The notes below the pieces were generated by a model. That model searched no databases, was not told the origin of the DNA, and was given only the letters and a program-made list of their open reading frames with translations. This document shows positions 41,249 to 51,400 of a stretch of 64,000 nt of DNA, piece after piece. Position 1 is the first letter of the stretch; each line of letters starts with the position of its first letter. The position numbers were made by a program, and so were the translations under genes. Source of the stretch: Congzhengia sp045635085. Its GTDB lineage: Bacteria; Bacillota; Clostridia; UBA1381; UBA9506. The stretch spans positions 62,001 through 126,000 of the forward strand of contig JAZRBM010000008.1 in the NCBI GenBank assembly GCA_045635085.1, given 5' to 3'.

Positions 41249-42154
41249 GTGGAAAATATAAAGAATCTTATATGCGAAAAAATTTTGGGCGAAGTTTCGT
41301 TAAATGTTCCGCTAAAGGAGTACACGAGCTTTAAAATAGGCGGCAATGCAGACCTGTTTGTTTGCCCGAATAACCTGATGGAGCTTTTAAACGTACTTGC
41401 AATCTTAAAAGAAAATAACGTGCCTTACTTTATTTTGGGCGCAGGTTCTAACCTCTTGATTTCGGATAAAGGGGTGAGGGGCGCTGTAATTAAACTGGGC
41501 GATGGCTTTGACTATGCTCATGCAAAGGACGACTATATACTTGCAGGTGCCGGAGTATCTTTGGCAAAACTTGCATCTTGCGCAAAAAATGCATCCCTTT
41601 CCGGCTTGGAGTTTGCCTCTGGCATACCCGGGTTACTTGGCGGAGCGCTGTTTATGAATGCAGGAGCATATGACGGAGAAATGAAGGATGTAGTAAAAGA
41701 GGTGTCATTCATAGACAAAGATGGCACGGTTAAGACGATATCTTGTGATGACTGTAAATTTAGTTATAGAAAGAGCATATTTACATCGGGAGATAAAATT
41801 ATAATATCTGCAAAGCTTACTTTAAAAAAAGGCGATAAAGATGAAATTTTAAAAAAAATGTGCGATCTCAACGCAAGGAGAAAAGAAAAACAGCCTTTAG
41901 AATTTCCGTCGGCAGGAAGTACATTTAAGCGCCCCGAGGGTCATTTTGCAGGCTCTTTGATTGAACAGGCAGGGCTAAAGGGGTATGCTGTAGGCGGGGC
42001 TAAAGTTTCTGAAAAGCACGCGGGGTTTGTAATAAATAATGATAATGCAACTGCAAAGGATGTGTGCGATTTAATATTGCACGTGCAGAATGTGGTATTT
42101 GAAAAATTTGGCGTTAAATTAGAGCCTGAGATTAAAATATGCGGCGAAGAATAA
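41249..42154 (+). CDS. murB: UDP-N-acetylenolpyruvoylglucosamine reductase, type IIa-like
   Basis: MurB reduces UDP-GlcNAc-enolpyruvate to UDP-MurNAc with FAD and NADPH. The 301 residues show the FAD-binding GAGSNLLISDKGVRG, the GLEFASGIPGLLGGALFMNAGAY block, and GSTFKRPEG with the proton-donor Ser. The final Glu lies in KLEPEIK. The start is a GTG. It is probably co-transcribed with hprK. Confidence 0.96.
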   Translation: MENIKNLICEKILGEVSLNVPLKEYTSFKIGGNADLFVCPNNLMELLNVLAILKENNVPYFILGAGSNLLISDKGVRGAVIKLGDGFDYAHAKDDYILAGAGVSLAKLASCAKNASLSGLEFASGIPGLLGGALFMNAGAYDGEMKDVVKEVSFIDKDGTVKTISCDDCKFSYRKSIFTSGDKIIISAKLTLKKGDKDEILKKMCDLNARRKEKQPLEFPSAGSTFKRPEGHFAGSLIEQAGLKGYAVGGAKVSEKHAGFVINNDNATAKDVCDLILHVQNVVFEKFGVKLEPEIKICGEE

Positions 42155-42181
42155 ACTAAAGAAGCAAAGGTGGTGACAAGT

Positions 42182-43063
42182 GTGAAGGTTGTAGATTTAC
42201 TAAAGGAGGAAACGCTTTCTATGTCGTTTGAGGTTTTTCCGCCGAAAACGAGCTCCTCGTTTGAAAGCGTAAGGGCAGCGACTGAAAAAATAGCTGCGCT
42301 ATCGCCTGCCTTTATGAGCGTTACCTATGGTGCAGGAGGCGGAACAAGTAAATACACTTTAAATATTGCTGAAAATATCAAAAAGCGCTTTGATGTGTCT
42401 ACTATTGCGCATCTTACCTGTGTTTCGTCGACAAAGGAAACAGTTAAAAAGCAGATTGAGCATATGAAGAGTGCTGGAATTAAAAATGTTCTTGCGCTGC
42501 GTGGTGACATACCGAAGGAGTGCGAAAATGACGACGGAAGCACATGGGACTATAGATACGCTATTGATCTGGTTAAAGAGTTAAAAGAAAGCGATGCTGA
42601 CTTTTGTATTGGCGGTGCGTGTTATCCCGAGGTGCATCCAGAGAGCAAAAATCAAAAAGAAGACATAATGCATCTTAAGGAAAAAGTCGATGCAGGGTGT
42701 GATTTTCTGACAACGCAGATGTTTTTTGATAACAATCTTTTGTATAATTTTTTGTATAAGATAAGAGAAGCAGGCATTACTGTGCCGGTTGTTGCAGGGA
42801 TTATGCCTATTACCAATGCAAATCAGATAGAACGTGCAATAAAACTGTCTGGCTCGTTTATGCCCCAGAGATTTAAGAGCATAGTTGATAAATTCGGCAC
42901 AGACCCCGATGCTATGATGCAGGCAGGTATTGCATATGCTACTGACCAAATAATAGATTTATTTGCAAATAACGTTACAAACGTACATATTTACACGATG
43001 AATAAGCCGGAAATCGCTCAAAAAATACAGGGCAATCTTTCGGCAATACTGGGGAAAAGCTAA
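42182..43063 (+). CDS. metF: Methylenetetrahydrofolate reductase
   Basis: MetF makes 5-methyl-THF, the methyl donor for MetH two genes downstream. The 293-residue barrel begins with the LSMSFEVFPPK motif (catalytic Glu) and shows LTCVSSTKE, NVLALRGDIPK and FLTTQMFFD, typical of MetF. I take the GTG at 42182, 8 bases after AAGGTGG, over in-frame GTGs inside that site. Its stop overlaps the next start (TAATG), so the methionine operon is translationally coupled. Confidence 0.95.
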   Translation: MKVVDLLKEETLSMSFEVFPPKTSSSFESVRAATEKIAALSPAFMSVTYGAGGGTSKYTLNIAENIKKRFDVSTIAHLTCVSSTKETVKKQIEHMKSAGIKNVLALRGDIPKECENDDGSTWDYRYAIDLVKELKESDADFCIGGACYPEVHPESKNQKEDIMHLKEKVDAGCDFLTTQMFFDNNLLYNFLYKIREAGITVPVVAGIMPITNANQIERAIKLSGSFMPQRFKSIVDKFGTDPDAMMQAGIAYATDQIIDLFANNVTNVHIYTMNKPEIAQKIQGNLSAILGKS

Positions 43064-43662
43064 TGACAGTTTTTAATAAAACCTATGATGCGCCGCCTGT
43101 TGATATACAAGAAGTACTGCGTTATGCAGGGTGCAGCAAGAAAAGCTTTGATATTATGTCCGTTTTAGAAGAATGTATAAAAGAATGTGAAAATATCTTT
43201 ACATACCGTGTCTGCTACGCAACTTTTCCGGCAAAAGAGGAAAATGGCGTGGTGGATTTGACATTTACCAGGCAAAAGAGCTCATCTCTCTTACAATATA
43301 TAAACGGATGCAAAAAGGTAGTTGTATTTGCAGCAACAATTGGTATTGAAATCGACAGACTCATCAAAAAATACGGACAGGTTTCACCGAGTAAGGCAGT
43401 GTTTTTTCAGGCGATTGGTGCAGAGAGAATTGAGGCGCTTTGTGACGTTTTTTGCGAAGATATCAAAGCCGATTGCAAAAAAGAGGGGCTTTTTACAAAA
43501 ACAAGATTTAGTCCCGGATATGGCGATTTTCCGCTCGGGGTGCAGCGAGAAATATTTAATAGTTTAGACTGCTTTAAAAAAATCGGACTTAGCTTAAACG
43601 AGAACTTTTTGATGTCCCCGTCAAAATCGGTTACAGCATTAATTGCAGTATCCAGTAAATAG
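43063..43662 (+). CDS. Stand-alone methionine synthase reactivation (activation-domain) protein
   Basis: A 199-residue protein that resembles the SAM-binding activation domain at the C-terminus of long MetH. It has the region FSPGYGDFPLGVQREIF, which in MetH binds SAM for reductive methylation of inactive cob(II)alamin. It is coupled to metF by a one-base overlap and lies 11 bases before a metH that lacks this domain, so the two together replace the single long enzyme. Confidence 0.9.
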   Translation: MTVFNKTYDAPPVDIQEVLRYAGCSKKSFDIMSVLEECIKECENIFTYRVCYATFPAKEENGVVDLTFTRQKSSSLLQYINGCKKVVVFAATIGIEIDRLIKKYGQVSPSKAVFFQAIGAERIEALCDVFCEDIKADCKKEGLFTKTRFSPGYGDFPLGVQREIFNSLDCFKKIGLSLNENFLMSPSKSVTALIAVSSK

Positions 43663-43673
43663 CAGGAGAAAAA

Positions 43674-46082
43674 ATGAACATACGAGAATTTTTAAAAGAT
43701 AATATTGTAATCTTAGACGGTGCAATGGGAACGCTTCTTCAAAAAGAGGGACTACTGCCCGGGGAATTTCCCGAAAGGTGGAACATTACGCACAAGGACG
43801 CAATAGTAAAGATACATAAAGAATATTTTGATGCTGGTAGCAACATAGTTAGCACTAATACCTTTGGCGCTAACGCGCTTAAGTTTTCGTTGGACGAGCT
43901 TGAGGATATTGTGAGTGCAGCTGTTCGTAATGCGCACCTTGCAAAGGAATCTTCTGGCAAAGGTCAGGAAAAGTTTATAGCACTGGATATAGGACCTACG
44001 GGAAAGCTTTTAAAACCATACGGAGATCTTGATTTTGAGGATGCGGTAAAAATTTTTGCCGAAACTATCAAATTAGGTGTAAAATATGGCGTTGATTTAA
44101 TTTATATAGAAACAATGAGTGACAGCTATGAATCAAAGGCGGCAGTTTTAGCTGCAAAGGAAAATTGTGACCTGCCCGTCTTTTTATCAAATGCCTATGG
44201 AGAGGATTTAAAGCTTATGACAGGAGCTTCTCCTGCTGCTATGGTGGCTTTGGCAGAGGGGTTGGGAGTAGATGCTATTGGTGCTAATTGTTCTTTAGGT
44301 CCCAGACAGCTGCTGGGCGTTGTCCAGGAGCTTTTAAAATACGCGTCAGTTCCGGTAATAGTAAAACCAAATGCAGGACTTCCAAAAAGTGAAGAAGGAA
44401 AGACCGTATACGATATAGATAAGGAAGAGTTTTGTGACATTTTAGGTAAAATGCTTGATAGCGGAGTAAAAGTTGCGGGTGGTTGCTGCGGCACAACTCC
44501 GGAATACATTAATCTTTTGTCACAAAGAGCAAAACATGTGATTCCAAAGCCTATAACTGACAAAAATATAACGTGTGTATCTTCGTATGCTAATTGCGTC
44601 AGGTTTTCGGACAAGCCTGTTTTGATAGGGGAAAGGATAAACCCTACCGGTAAAAAGAGGTTAAAACAGGCAATTTTAGAAAATGATATAGATTATATTT
44701 TAAAAGAGGGTATAAGCCAGCAGGAAAAAGGAGTCCATATTCTTGATGTAAATGTGGGCTTACCTGAAATTGACGAAGAAAAGATGCTAAAGAATGTAGT
44801 TTGCGAACTACAGTCTGTAATAAATCTTCCGCTGCAGATTGACACAGCAGATATTAATGCGATGGAAAGCGCTCTTCGCAGATATAACGGTAAAGCGATG
44901 ATAAATTCTGTAAACGGCAAAGAAGAAAGCATGAAAGCAGTTTTTCCGCTTGTTAAAAAATATGGTGGCGTGGTAGTAGCGCTCACACTGGACGAAAACG
45001 GCATCCCAAAAACAGCAGAGGAGAGAGTTAAAATTGCGGAAAAAATCCTGAGTGTGGCAAAAAGCTATGGGATAGAAAAAAAGAATATTATATTCGACAC
45101 ACTGGCTATGACAATTAGTGCAGACAAAAGCGCTGCAAAAACTACGCTTGAGTCTTTAAATATTATAAAAAACAAGCTTATGTGTCACACCTCTTTGGGC
45201 GTATCTAATGTTTCGTTTGGTCTTCCAAAACGCGACGTTGTAAACAGCACATTTTTTGCACTGGCACTAGAAAACGGTTTGTCGGCGGCAATTATGAATC
45301 CGCATTCACAGGAAATGATGAAGACCTACTACTCATATTGTGCTCTTTCATCGCTTGATGAAAATTGCACAGATTATATTGAATTTTGTTCAAGCTATGA
45401 AGAGGCTGGCGATATCCAGATAAATAAAGCTATAAAAACAGAAAAAGAAGAGGGCAAAACCCAACTTCAGAATGCAATTATAAAGGGTTTAAAGGAGCGG
45501 TCGGGAGAGCTTACGGCTTTGCTGCTTAAAGAGAATGCTCCGCTTGATATCGTAAAAAATGACATAATTCCGGCGCTTGACATAGTGGGAAAAGGCTTTG
45601 AGGAAAAAAAGATTTACCTCCCGCAGCTTTTAATGAGTGCAGAAGCGGCAAAAAATGCATTTGAGCAGATAAAAAAAGTATTTCAAAACGTAAAAAATGC
45701 AGGAAAAACAAAATGCACCATCGTTTTGGCGACGGTAAAAGGCGATATACACGATATAGGAAAAAACATAGTAAAGCTTATGCTTGAAAACTATGGGTTT
45801 AACGTAATAGATTTGGGTAAGGACGTAGCGCCCGATGAAATCGTAAGAGAAGCCATAGAAAAAAATGCGCCCATTGTAGCGCTCAGTGCCCTTATGACAA
45901 CTACTGTTCCTGCTATGGAGGAGACAATAAAGCTCCTGAGGCAGAAAAAACCAGAATGCAAGGTAATTGTGGGCGGAGCGGTAATGACGAAAGAGTATGC
46001 AGATTTGATTTGTGCAGACAAATATGCAAAGGATGCTATGGGAGCGGTAAGATATGCAGAAGAAATTGACAGGGCTTTTTAA
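43674..46082 (+). CDS. metH: B12-dependent methionine synthase without activation domain
   Basis: MetH transfers the methyl of 5-methyl-THF to homocysteine through cobalamin. The 802 residues hold the homocysteine-binding barrel (about 1-285, opening ILDGAMGT, zinc ligands in GANC and GGCC) and the pterin-binding barrel (about 310-560, GERINPTG). The cobalamin module (about 600-800) has the axial ligand His693 in GDIHDIGKN. Long MetH has some 350 more residues for reactivation; here that part is the preceding gene. The start follows AGGAG. Confidence 0.96.
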   Translation: MNIREFLKDNIVILDGAMGTLLQKEGLLPGEFPERWNITHKDAIVKIHKEYFDAGSNIVSTNTFGANALKFSLDELEDIVSAAVRNAHLAKESSGKGQEKFIALDIGPTGKLLKPYGDLDFEDAVKIFAETIKLGVKYGVDLIYIETMSDSYESKAAVLAAKENCDLPVFLSNAYGEDLKLMTGASPAAMVALAEGLGVDAIGANCSLGPRQLLGVVQELLKYASVPVIVKPNAGLPKSEEGKTVYDIDKEEFCDILGKMLDSGVKVAGGCCGTTPEYINLLSQRAKHVIPKPITDKNITCVSSYANCVRFSDKPVLIGERINPTGKKRLKQAILENDIDYILKEGISQQEKGVHILDVNVGLPEIDEEKMLKNVVCELQSVINLPLQIDTADINAMESALRRYNGKAMINSVNGKEESMKAVFPLVKKYGGVVVALTLDENGIPKTAEERVKIAEKILSVAKSYGIEKKNIIFDTLAMTISADKSAAKTTLESLNIIKNKLMCHTSLGVSNVSFGLPKRDVVNSTFFALALENGLSAAIMNPHSQEMMKTYYSYCALSSLDENCTDYIEFCSSYEEAGDIQINKAIKTEKEEGKTQLQNAIIKGLKERSGELTALLLKENAPLDIVKNDIIPALDIVGKGFEEKKIYLPQLLMSAEAAKNAFEQIKKVFQNVKNAGKTKCTIVLATVKGDIHDIGKNIVKLMLENYGFNVIDLGKDVAPDEIVREAIEKNAPIVALSALMTTTVPAMEETIKLLRQKKPECKVIVGGAVMTKEYADLICADKYAKDAMGAVRYAEEIDRAF

Positions 46083-46097
46083 TTAAATGCATCATAA

Positions 46098-46126
46098 TTG
46101 ACATTTTATGAAAAAAAGTGTATAAT
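46098..46126 (+). promoter_or_regulatory. Full-consensus promoter of tagO
   Basis: TTGACA (46098-46103), 17 bases, TATAAT (46121-46126), 40 bases before the ATG and just after the metH stop. Confidence 0.82.
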
Positions 46127-46139
46127 TTTGATATCAACT

Positions 46140-46151
46140 TGGTACGTACCA
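46140..46151. promoter_or_regulatory. 12-base perfect palindrome in the tagO leader
   Basis: TGGTACGTACCA lies between the -10 box and the ribosome binding site of tagO, at about +8 to +19 of the transcript. Its place suits an operator for a dimeric regulator. No regulator is known to me for this motif. Confidence 0.4.
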
Positions 46152-46165
46152 TATAGGAGAAAATC

Positions 46166-47260
46166 ATGACAGGAACAAACGGACTTATCGTAATTTTAGC
46201 ATTTATAATAGCTCTTATAATAGCGTACGCGGCGACGCCTTTAGCTATTCGTTTAGCATTTAAAATAAATGCTTTAGACGTACCAAAGGACACACGTCGT
46301 ATGCACAAAAAACCTACCCCCAGAATAGGCGGTATTGCTATTATATATGGATTTTTAATAAGCGTGTTTTGCTTTGCAAACTTTGTTTTGCAAGGTAGTA
46401 TTAACACGCCCTTAATCGGCATAATTGTAGGAGCTTTAGTCATTGCAGCTTTGGGATTTTTTGATGATTTAAAACCAAAACCTGCCACTTTAAAATTCGG
46501 CATTCAGATTATTGCTGCTATAATTCCTGTTGTTTGCGGAGTAAGAGTAATTGCTATCACTAATCCATTTACCGATATGATGGTAAGAATACCTGAATGG
46601 ATTTCATACGGCGGAAGTGTTCTGTGGATTGTTGGCGTGACAAATGCTGTAAACTTAATCGACGGGCTTGATGGCTTAGCTGCAGGAGTTTCGTCAATAG
46701 CGTCGGTGGCGCTTTTATCAATTCTTTTAATGCAGCACAATGCAAACGCAACAATGATGATATTAACGGCGTCACTTGCAGGGGCGTGTTTTGGATTTTT
46801 GCCGTTTAACTTTAACCCTGCAAAGACCTTTATGGGTGATGTAGGCGCTACGTTTTTGGGCTTTGTTTTAGGCTGCATCTCAATTCAGGGGCCTTTTAAG
46901 ACGTATGTTTCGTTTATTATACCGTTTTTGATTATTGGTCTGCCAATTTTTGATACAGCATTCGCTATTTTAAGACGTATTGCAAAGGGGCAGGGAATTA
47001 TGACGCCCGACAGAGGACATATGCATCACAGACTTATAGATAACGGATTTTCACACAGGTCTACCGTTATAATTCTATATGCTTTAAGCTTGGTTTTAGC
47101 TATAAGCGCAATAGTGCTCTTTATTTCAGATTTTTTGCGTGCATTTCTCATAATGATAGCTATGGTAGCTTTGGCAGTCCTTATGATTGCAGGAAAAAAT
47201 ATAACTGCAAAGTCTTTAGATAATCAATACGAAGAAAATCAGGATAACAACGAAGAATAA
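46166..47260 (+). CDS. tagO: Undecaprenyl-phosphate N-acetylglucosaminyl-1-phosphate transferase (TagO/WecA type)
   Basis: This MraY/WecA-family enzyme puts GlcNAc-1-P on the lipid carrier, the first step of teichoic-acid or other wall-glycopolymer synthesis. The 364 residues have about ten membrane helices, the conserved DVPKDTRRMHKKPTPRIGG near the N-terminus, the catalytic FFDDLK and NLIDGLDGLA motifs, and the MGDVGATFLGF and GHMHHRL loops. The UDP-GlcNAc 2-epimerase gene follows, fitting a wall-polymer role. Confidence 0.93.
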   Translation: MTGTNGLIVILAFIIALIIAYAATPLAIRLAFKINALDVPKDTRRMHKKPTPRIGGIAIIYGFLISVFCFANFVLQGSINTPLIGIIVGALVIAALGFFDDLKPKPATLKFGIQIIAAIIPVVCGVRVIAITNPFTDMMVRIPEWISYGGSVLWIVGVTNAVNLIDGLDGLAAGVSSIASVALLSILLMQHNANATMMILTASLAGACFGFLPFNFNPAKTFMGDVGATFLGFVLGCISIQGPFKTYVSFIIPFLIIGLPIFDTAFAILRRIAKGQGIMTPDRGHMHHRLIDNGFSHRSTVIILYALSLVLAISAIVLFISDFLRAFLIMIAMVALAVLMIAGKNITAKSLDNQYEENQDNNEE

Positions 47261-47266
47261 TATGTT

Positions 47267-47298
47267 AAAAAGGAGATATGATGCCATATCTTCTTTTT
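47267..47298 (+). terminator. Hairpin between tagO and mnaA, possible attenuator
   Basis: AAAAAGGAGATATG pairs with CATATCTTCTTTTT through one G-T wobble around a 4-base loop, ending in T5. It lies just after tagO and 15 bases before mnaA, so it should lower read-through. Confidence 0.65.
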
Positions 47299-47312
47299 GA
47301 ATTGGAGGAGCT

Positions 47313-48467
47313 ATGAAAAAAATTAAGGTTATGACAGTTTTCGGCACACGTCCTGAAGCCATAAAAATGGCGCCTTTAGTAAAGGAACTGGAAAAACGGG
47401 AGGAAATCGAATCTGTTGTCTTAATAACTGCTCAGCACAGACAAATGCTGGACCAGGTTATGGACATATTTGGAATAAAGGCTGACTATGACTTAGATAT
47501 TATGCAGTCAGGGCAGACATTATCTGATATTACAAGCCGCGCAATGAAAGGAATAGAGGCTGCGATTGCCGAGGCAAAACCCGACATCGTGCTCGTTCAC
47601 GGTGACACAACAACAACCTTTGCAGGAGCGCTTGCGTCTTTTTATTGCCAGACAAAGGTAGGGCACGTTGAAGCAGGTCTTCGTACCTATGACAAATATT
47701 CGCCTTTTCCTGAGGAAATGAACAGGAGCCTGACAACTGCTTTGGCCGACATTTACTTTGCGCCGACAAAAAACAATGCCAAAAATTTGCTTTTAGAGAA
47801 TGTTTCGGATGAAAAAATATATGTTACGGGAAACACTGTAATTGACGCTATAAAAACAACAGTTAAGGATGATTATTCATTTTCAAATGAATGCTTAAAA
47901 AACATAGACTATAAAAACAGGCGCGTTATTTTAGTTACTGCTCACAGACGCGAAAATCTGGGACAGCCGCTAGAGGATATCTGCAATGCAATTTTAGAAA
48001 TAGCAAAAGCTTATGAGGATGTTGAGGTCATCTATCCCGTGCATCTTAACCCTCTCGTAAAAAACACAGCCGAGAAAATACTTAAAAATCACCCAAGAAT
48101 TCACTTAATCGAGCCACTCGATGTGACAGAGCTTCACAATCTTATGAATAAGTGCTATCTGGTGATGACAGATTCCGGCGGACTTCAGGAGGAGGCTCCG
48201 TCTTTAGGAAAGCCTGTGCTTGTTTTAAGAAACGAAACAGAGCGCCCCGAAGCAGTTAAAGCAGGTACTGTAAAAATTGCAGGAGTCGATAAGGAAAACA
48301 TTAAAAAGCTTGCTTTTTCGCTATTATCAGATAATAACGAGTACGAAAAAATGTCTCGTGCTGTAAATCCGTATGGAGATGGTCTGGCGTCTCAAAGGAC
48401 GGTTGACGCTATACTTTATTATTTTGGTATAACGAAAGAAAGACCTGAGGAGTTTAAATCAGAATAA
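47313..48467 (+). CDS. mnaA: UDP-N-acetylglucosamine 2-epimerase (non-hydrolysing)
   Basis: The enzyme interconverts UDP-GlcNAc and UDP-ManNAc for wall-polymer linkage units. The 384 residues show the N-terminal FGTRPEAIKMAP, VHGDTTTTFAGA, GHVEAGLRT and the C-terminal DSGGLQEEAP and GKPVLVLR, all conserved in the family. The start follows GGAGGAG. It is downstream of tagO, as expected for wall teichoic-acid-type polymers. Confidence 0.96.
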   Translation: MKKIKVMTVFGTRPEAIKMAPLVKELEKREEIESVVLITAQHRQMLDQVMDIFGIKADYDLDIMQSGQTLSDITSRAMKGIEAAIAEAKPDIVLVHGDTTTTFAGALASFYCQTKVGHVEAGLRTYDKYSPFPEEMNRSLTTALADIYFAPTKNNAKNLLLENVSDEKIYVTGNTVIDAIKTTVKDDYSFSNECLKNIDYKNRRVILVTAHRRENLGQPLEDICNAILEIAKAYEDVEVIYPVHLNPLVKNTAEKILKNHPRIHLIEPLDVTELHNLMNKCYLVMTDSGGLQEEAPSLGKPVLVLRNETERPEAVKAGTVKIAGVDKENIKKLAFSLLSDNNEYEKMSRAVNPYGDGLASQRTVDAILYYFGITKERPEEFKSE

Positions 48468-48486
48468 TTATTTTTGGGGGAAAAAG

Positions 48487-51400
48487 ATGAGCAGCTTAAA
48501 GTTTGTTTTAGGCAGAGCCGGAAGCGGAAAAAGTGAATATATCTGCAAAGAAGCAGTAAAGTCCTCTGCTTTGGGCAAAAATGCTATCATCATTGTTCCT
48601 GAGCAATGCAGTCACGAGCGTGAGGTCAAGATGATTAAAGAGGCTGGATATATCTGCGAAAGCCTTTTAGTTACCTCGTTTAATCGTTTGGCTCACAGAA
48701 TAATTTCAGATTCGCCAATTACACGAAAGAGAATGGACACATCGGGAAAGGCTATGCTTTTATCCCGTGCGATGTCACGCTCTTTAAAAAAACTTACTTA
48801 TTTTAAAAATGCAGAAGAAAAAACAGGCTATATCGACCTTTTTTTAGATGCCATTTCTGAATTTAAAAAAGGACAGGTTATGCCGGAGTCTCTTTTTGTT
48901 GCGTCAAAGGAAAGCACGGAGCCTCTTTTTTCGGCAAGGCTTTCTGACATTGCGACAATTTATGAAGAATACAACAAACTCTTAAATGATAATATGTGCG
49001 ACAGCGATGATGATATCACACTTTTAGCATCGCTTTGTTTTGGTAATGAATATATAAAAAATTCAGTAATTTATATAGACGAGTTTTTTAGATTTACAAA
49101 AAATGAGCTTTTTTGTATTGAAAGCTTTTTATCTTGTGGAGCAGATGTTGTGGTTTCGCTTTGTATGCCTGATGATGCAAAAAAAGACGGTATTTTTTCT
49201 ACTGTTTATGAAACTAAGGCAGCTTTAGAAAAGTGTGCAAAAAATGCCGACGCAAGTATTTTGTTGCCACATATTTTTAGAGAATTTTTGCGTACAGACT
49301 CAAAAGAACTCAAGATTTTAGAAAGCGCGATGGCAGGAGAAGTGCCTCTATATAAAGAACAGACAAAAGATATAAAGCTTGCTGTTTTAAAAAACAGATA
49401 CGACGAGGTATTATCTGTTGCAACAAAAATTAAAGAATTGGTAAAATCAGGCTATGAGTATCGTGATATCGCGGTTATTACGGGTGACTATGAGGGATAT
49501 AAGGACATTATAAACGCCACCTTCAATCTGGCTGAAATACCTGTTTTTTTAGACACAAGACGGAATTTTTTAGACCATCCGATTGTGATATATCTTTTTT
49601 CCGTATTTGATTTGCTTATGGGTATTACAACAGATAAATTAGTAGTATATATGAAATCGGGCTTTGTAGGAATTTCCCGCGACGAGGCGTCAAAGCTTGA
49701 AAACTATGCCCTGGCATCTTCTATAAATTACAACGACTGGTTAGATGATGAAAGATTTTTGAAAAAGAGCGCGGGCATTTTTTCTGAGGAAGAAGATTCT
49801 GGTGATGAGGGGCAAAAACAGCTCGAAGTAAAAAATCGTATAATTTCGCCTCTTATCTCTTTAAAAGAAAATATTGCCCGTTCTAAAAACGTCACAGACA
49901 GGGTATGCGCTTTAGAAGATTTTTTTGCACAAACCGACCTTAAGGGAAAAATCATCGAAATGGCAGAATCTTTTGCACAACAAGGAAAACTTGGTCTGGC
50001 AGATGAGTATACTGAAATTTATAACATAATAACAGAAACATTTGAAATGCTAAAGGTATGCCTTGGTGACGAAAAAACAGGTATATCCGTACTTGCCGAA
50101 ATTTTAAAGGCAGGATTTTCAAAAAAAAGCATAGGCGTTATACCGAAAGTATACGATAGCGTCTCTTTTGGTGACATTAACCGCTCGGTTACAAAAAATG
50201 TGCGCGCACTTTTCCTAATAGGCGTAAATGACGGATTGTTTCCCACAGTTTTAAGCGCCTCAGGGATCTTTTCTGACGAAGAACGAGAGATTCTGACAAA
50301 GAGAGGAATTTGCGTTGCGCCAAGCTCTAAAAAGCTCATCGAGGATGCAGAATTTTCGCTTTATCAAACTGTAAATGCTGCAAAGGAGAAACTCTTTGTC
50401 AGCTATCCTATAGACAATGATGGCACAGGACTTCGTCCTGCAAGGCTAATTTCAAAGCTAAGGCGCACTTTTTCTAAATTGGACACACAGATGTTGTTAA
50501 AAGACGAAAGTCTGTCGCCTGAAATATCAGTTTCGTCAAAGGGCACCGCTTATTCGTATGTTTTAACTCACATCAAAAATCTGGACGAAAACCCTTTGGC
50601 AAAGCATCTTTTAGACGAGCTTTTAAAGGATGAGGAGTATCGCGCGAAAATAGAACGTGCAATCAAATTTTCAAAATATGAAAACAATGCAGGTTGTCTG
50701 TCGCCTACTGCGGTTTCGCTTCTTTATGGAAAAAGCATGGTGGGTAGCGTGTCAAGATTTGAAAGGTTTTCTTCATGTCCGTTTTCGTTCTTTATAGAGT
50801 ATGGGCTTCGTGCGCGTGAGCGAAAGGTTTTAAAGGTAGAAGCTCCTGATATAGGGAGTCTTTTGCATGAGGTTATCGAGCGGTTTTCAAAGGAAGTAAG
50901 GGACAAAAATCTTAATTTTAAAACAATATCCAAAAAGGAACAAAGAGAAATTTGCGATAGAATCTGCGATGAAATGTTTAGCGCAATGATGATAAAAAAT
51001 GTCTTTTCTAAAGGAAGAATTGATGCGCTTAAAACAAGACTTAAAAGCTTGGTTGCAAAGTCAGTCTGGGCAATTTGCGAACATATCAGGCGCGGAGAGT
51101 TTGAGCCTGCAGCGTTTGAGCTTTCGTTTGACAAAAACGGAGATATTAAGCCTGTTACGATAACGCTTCCTACGGGCGAAGAAATAACAATGATTGGCAG
51201 AATTGACAGAGTTGACACTTTTTCCTGCGAGGGAAAGGCGTATATAAAAATCATTGACTATAAATCGGGAAACAAAAATTATTCTCTGTCAGATATTTTT
51301 AATATGACAACACTACAGCTGTCGGTTTATATGATAGCTGTAACAGAAAGCGCCAAAGGCAAATTAACAGACAAAGATGCTTTATTTGGCGGTATGTTCT

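Noticed and set aside
42120..42181. SAM or cobalamin riboswitch before the metF-metH operon
   Set aside because: Only 27 bases separate murB from metF, and no conserved riboswitch elements are seen.
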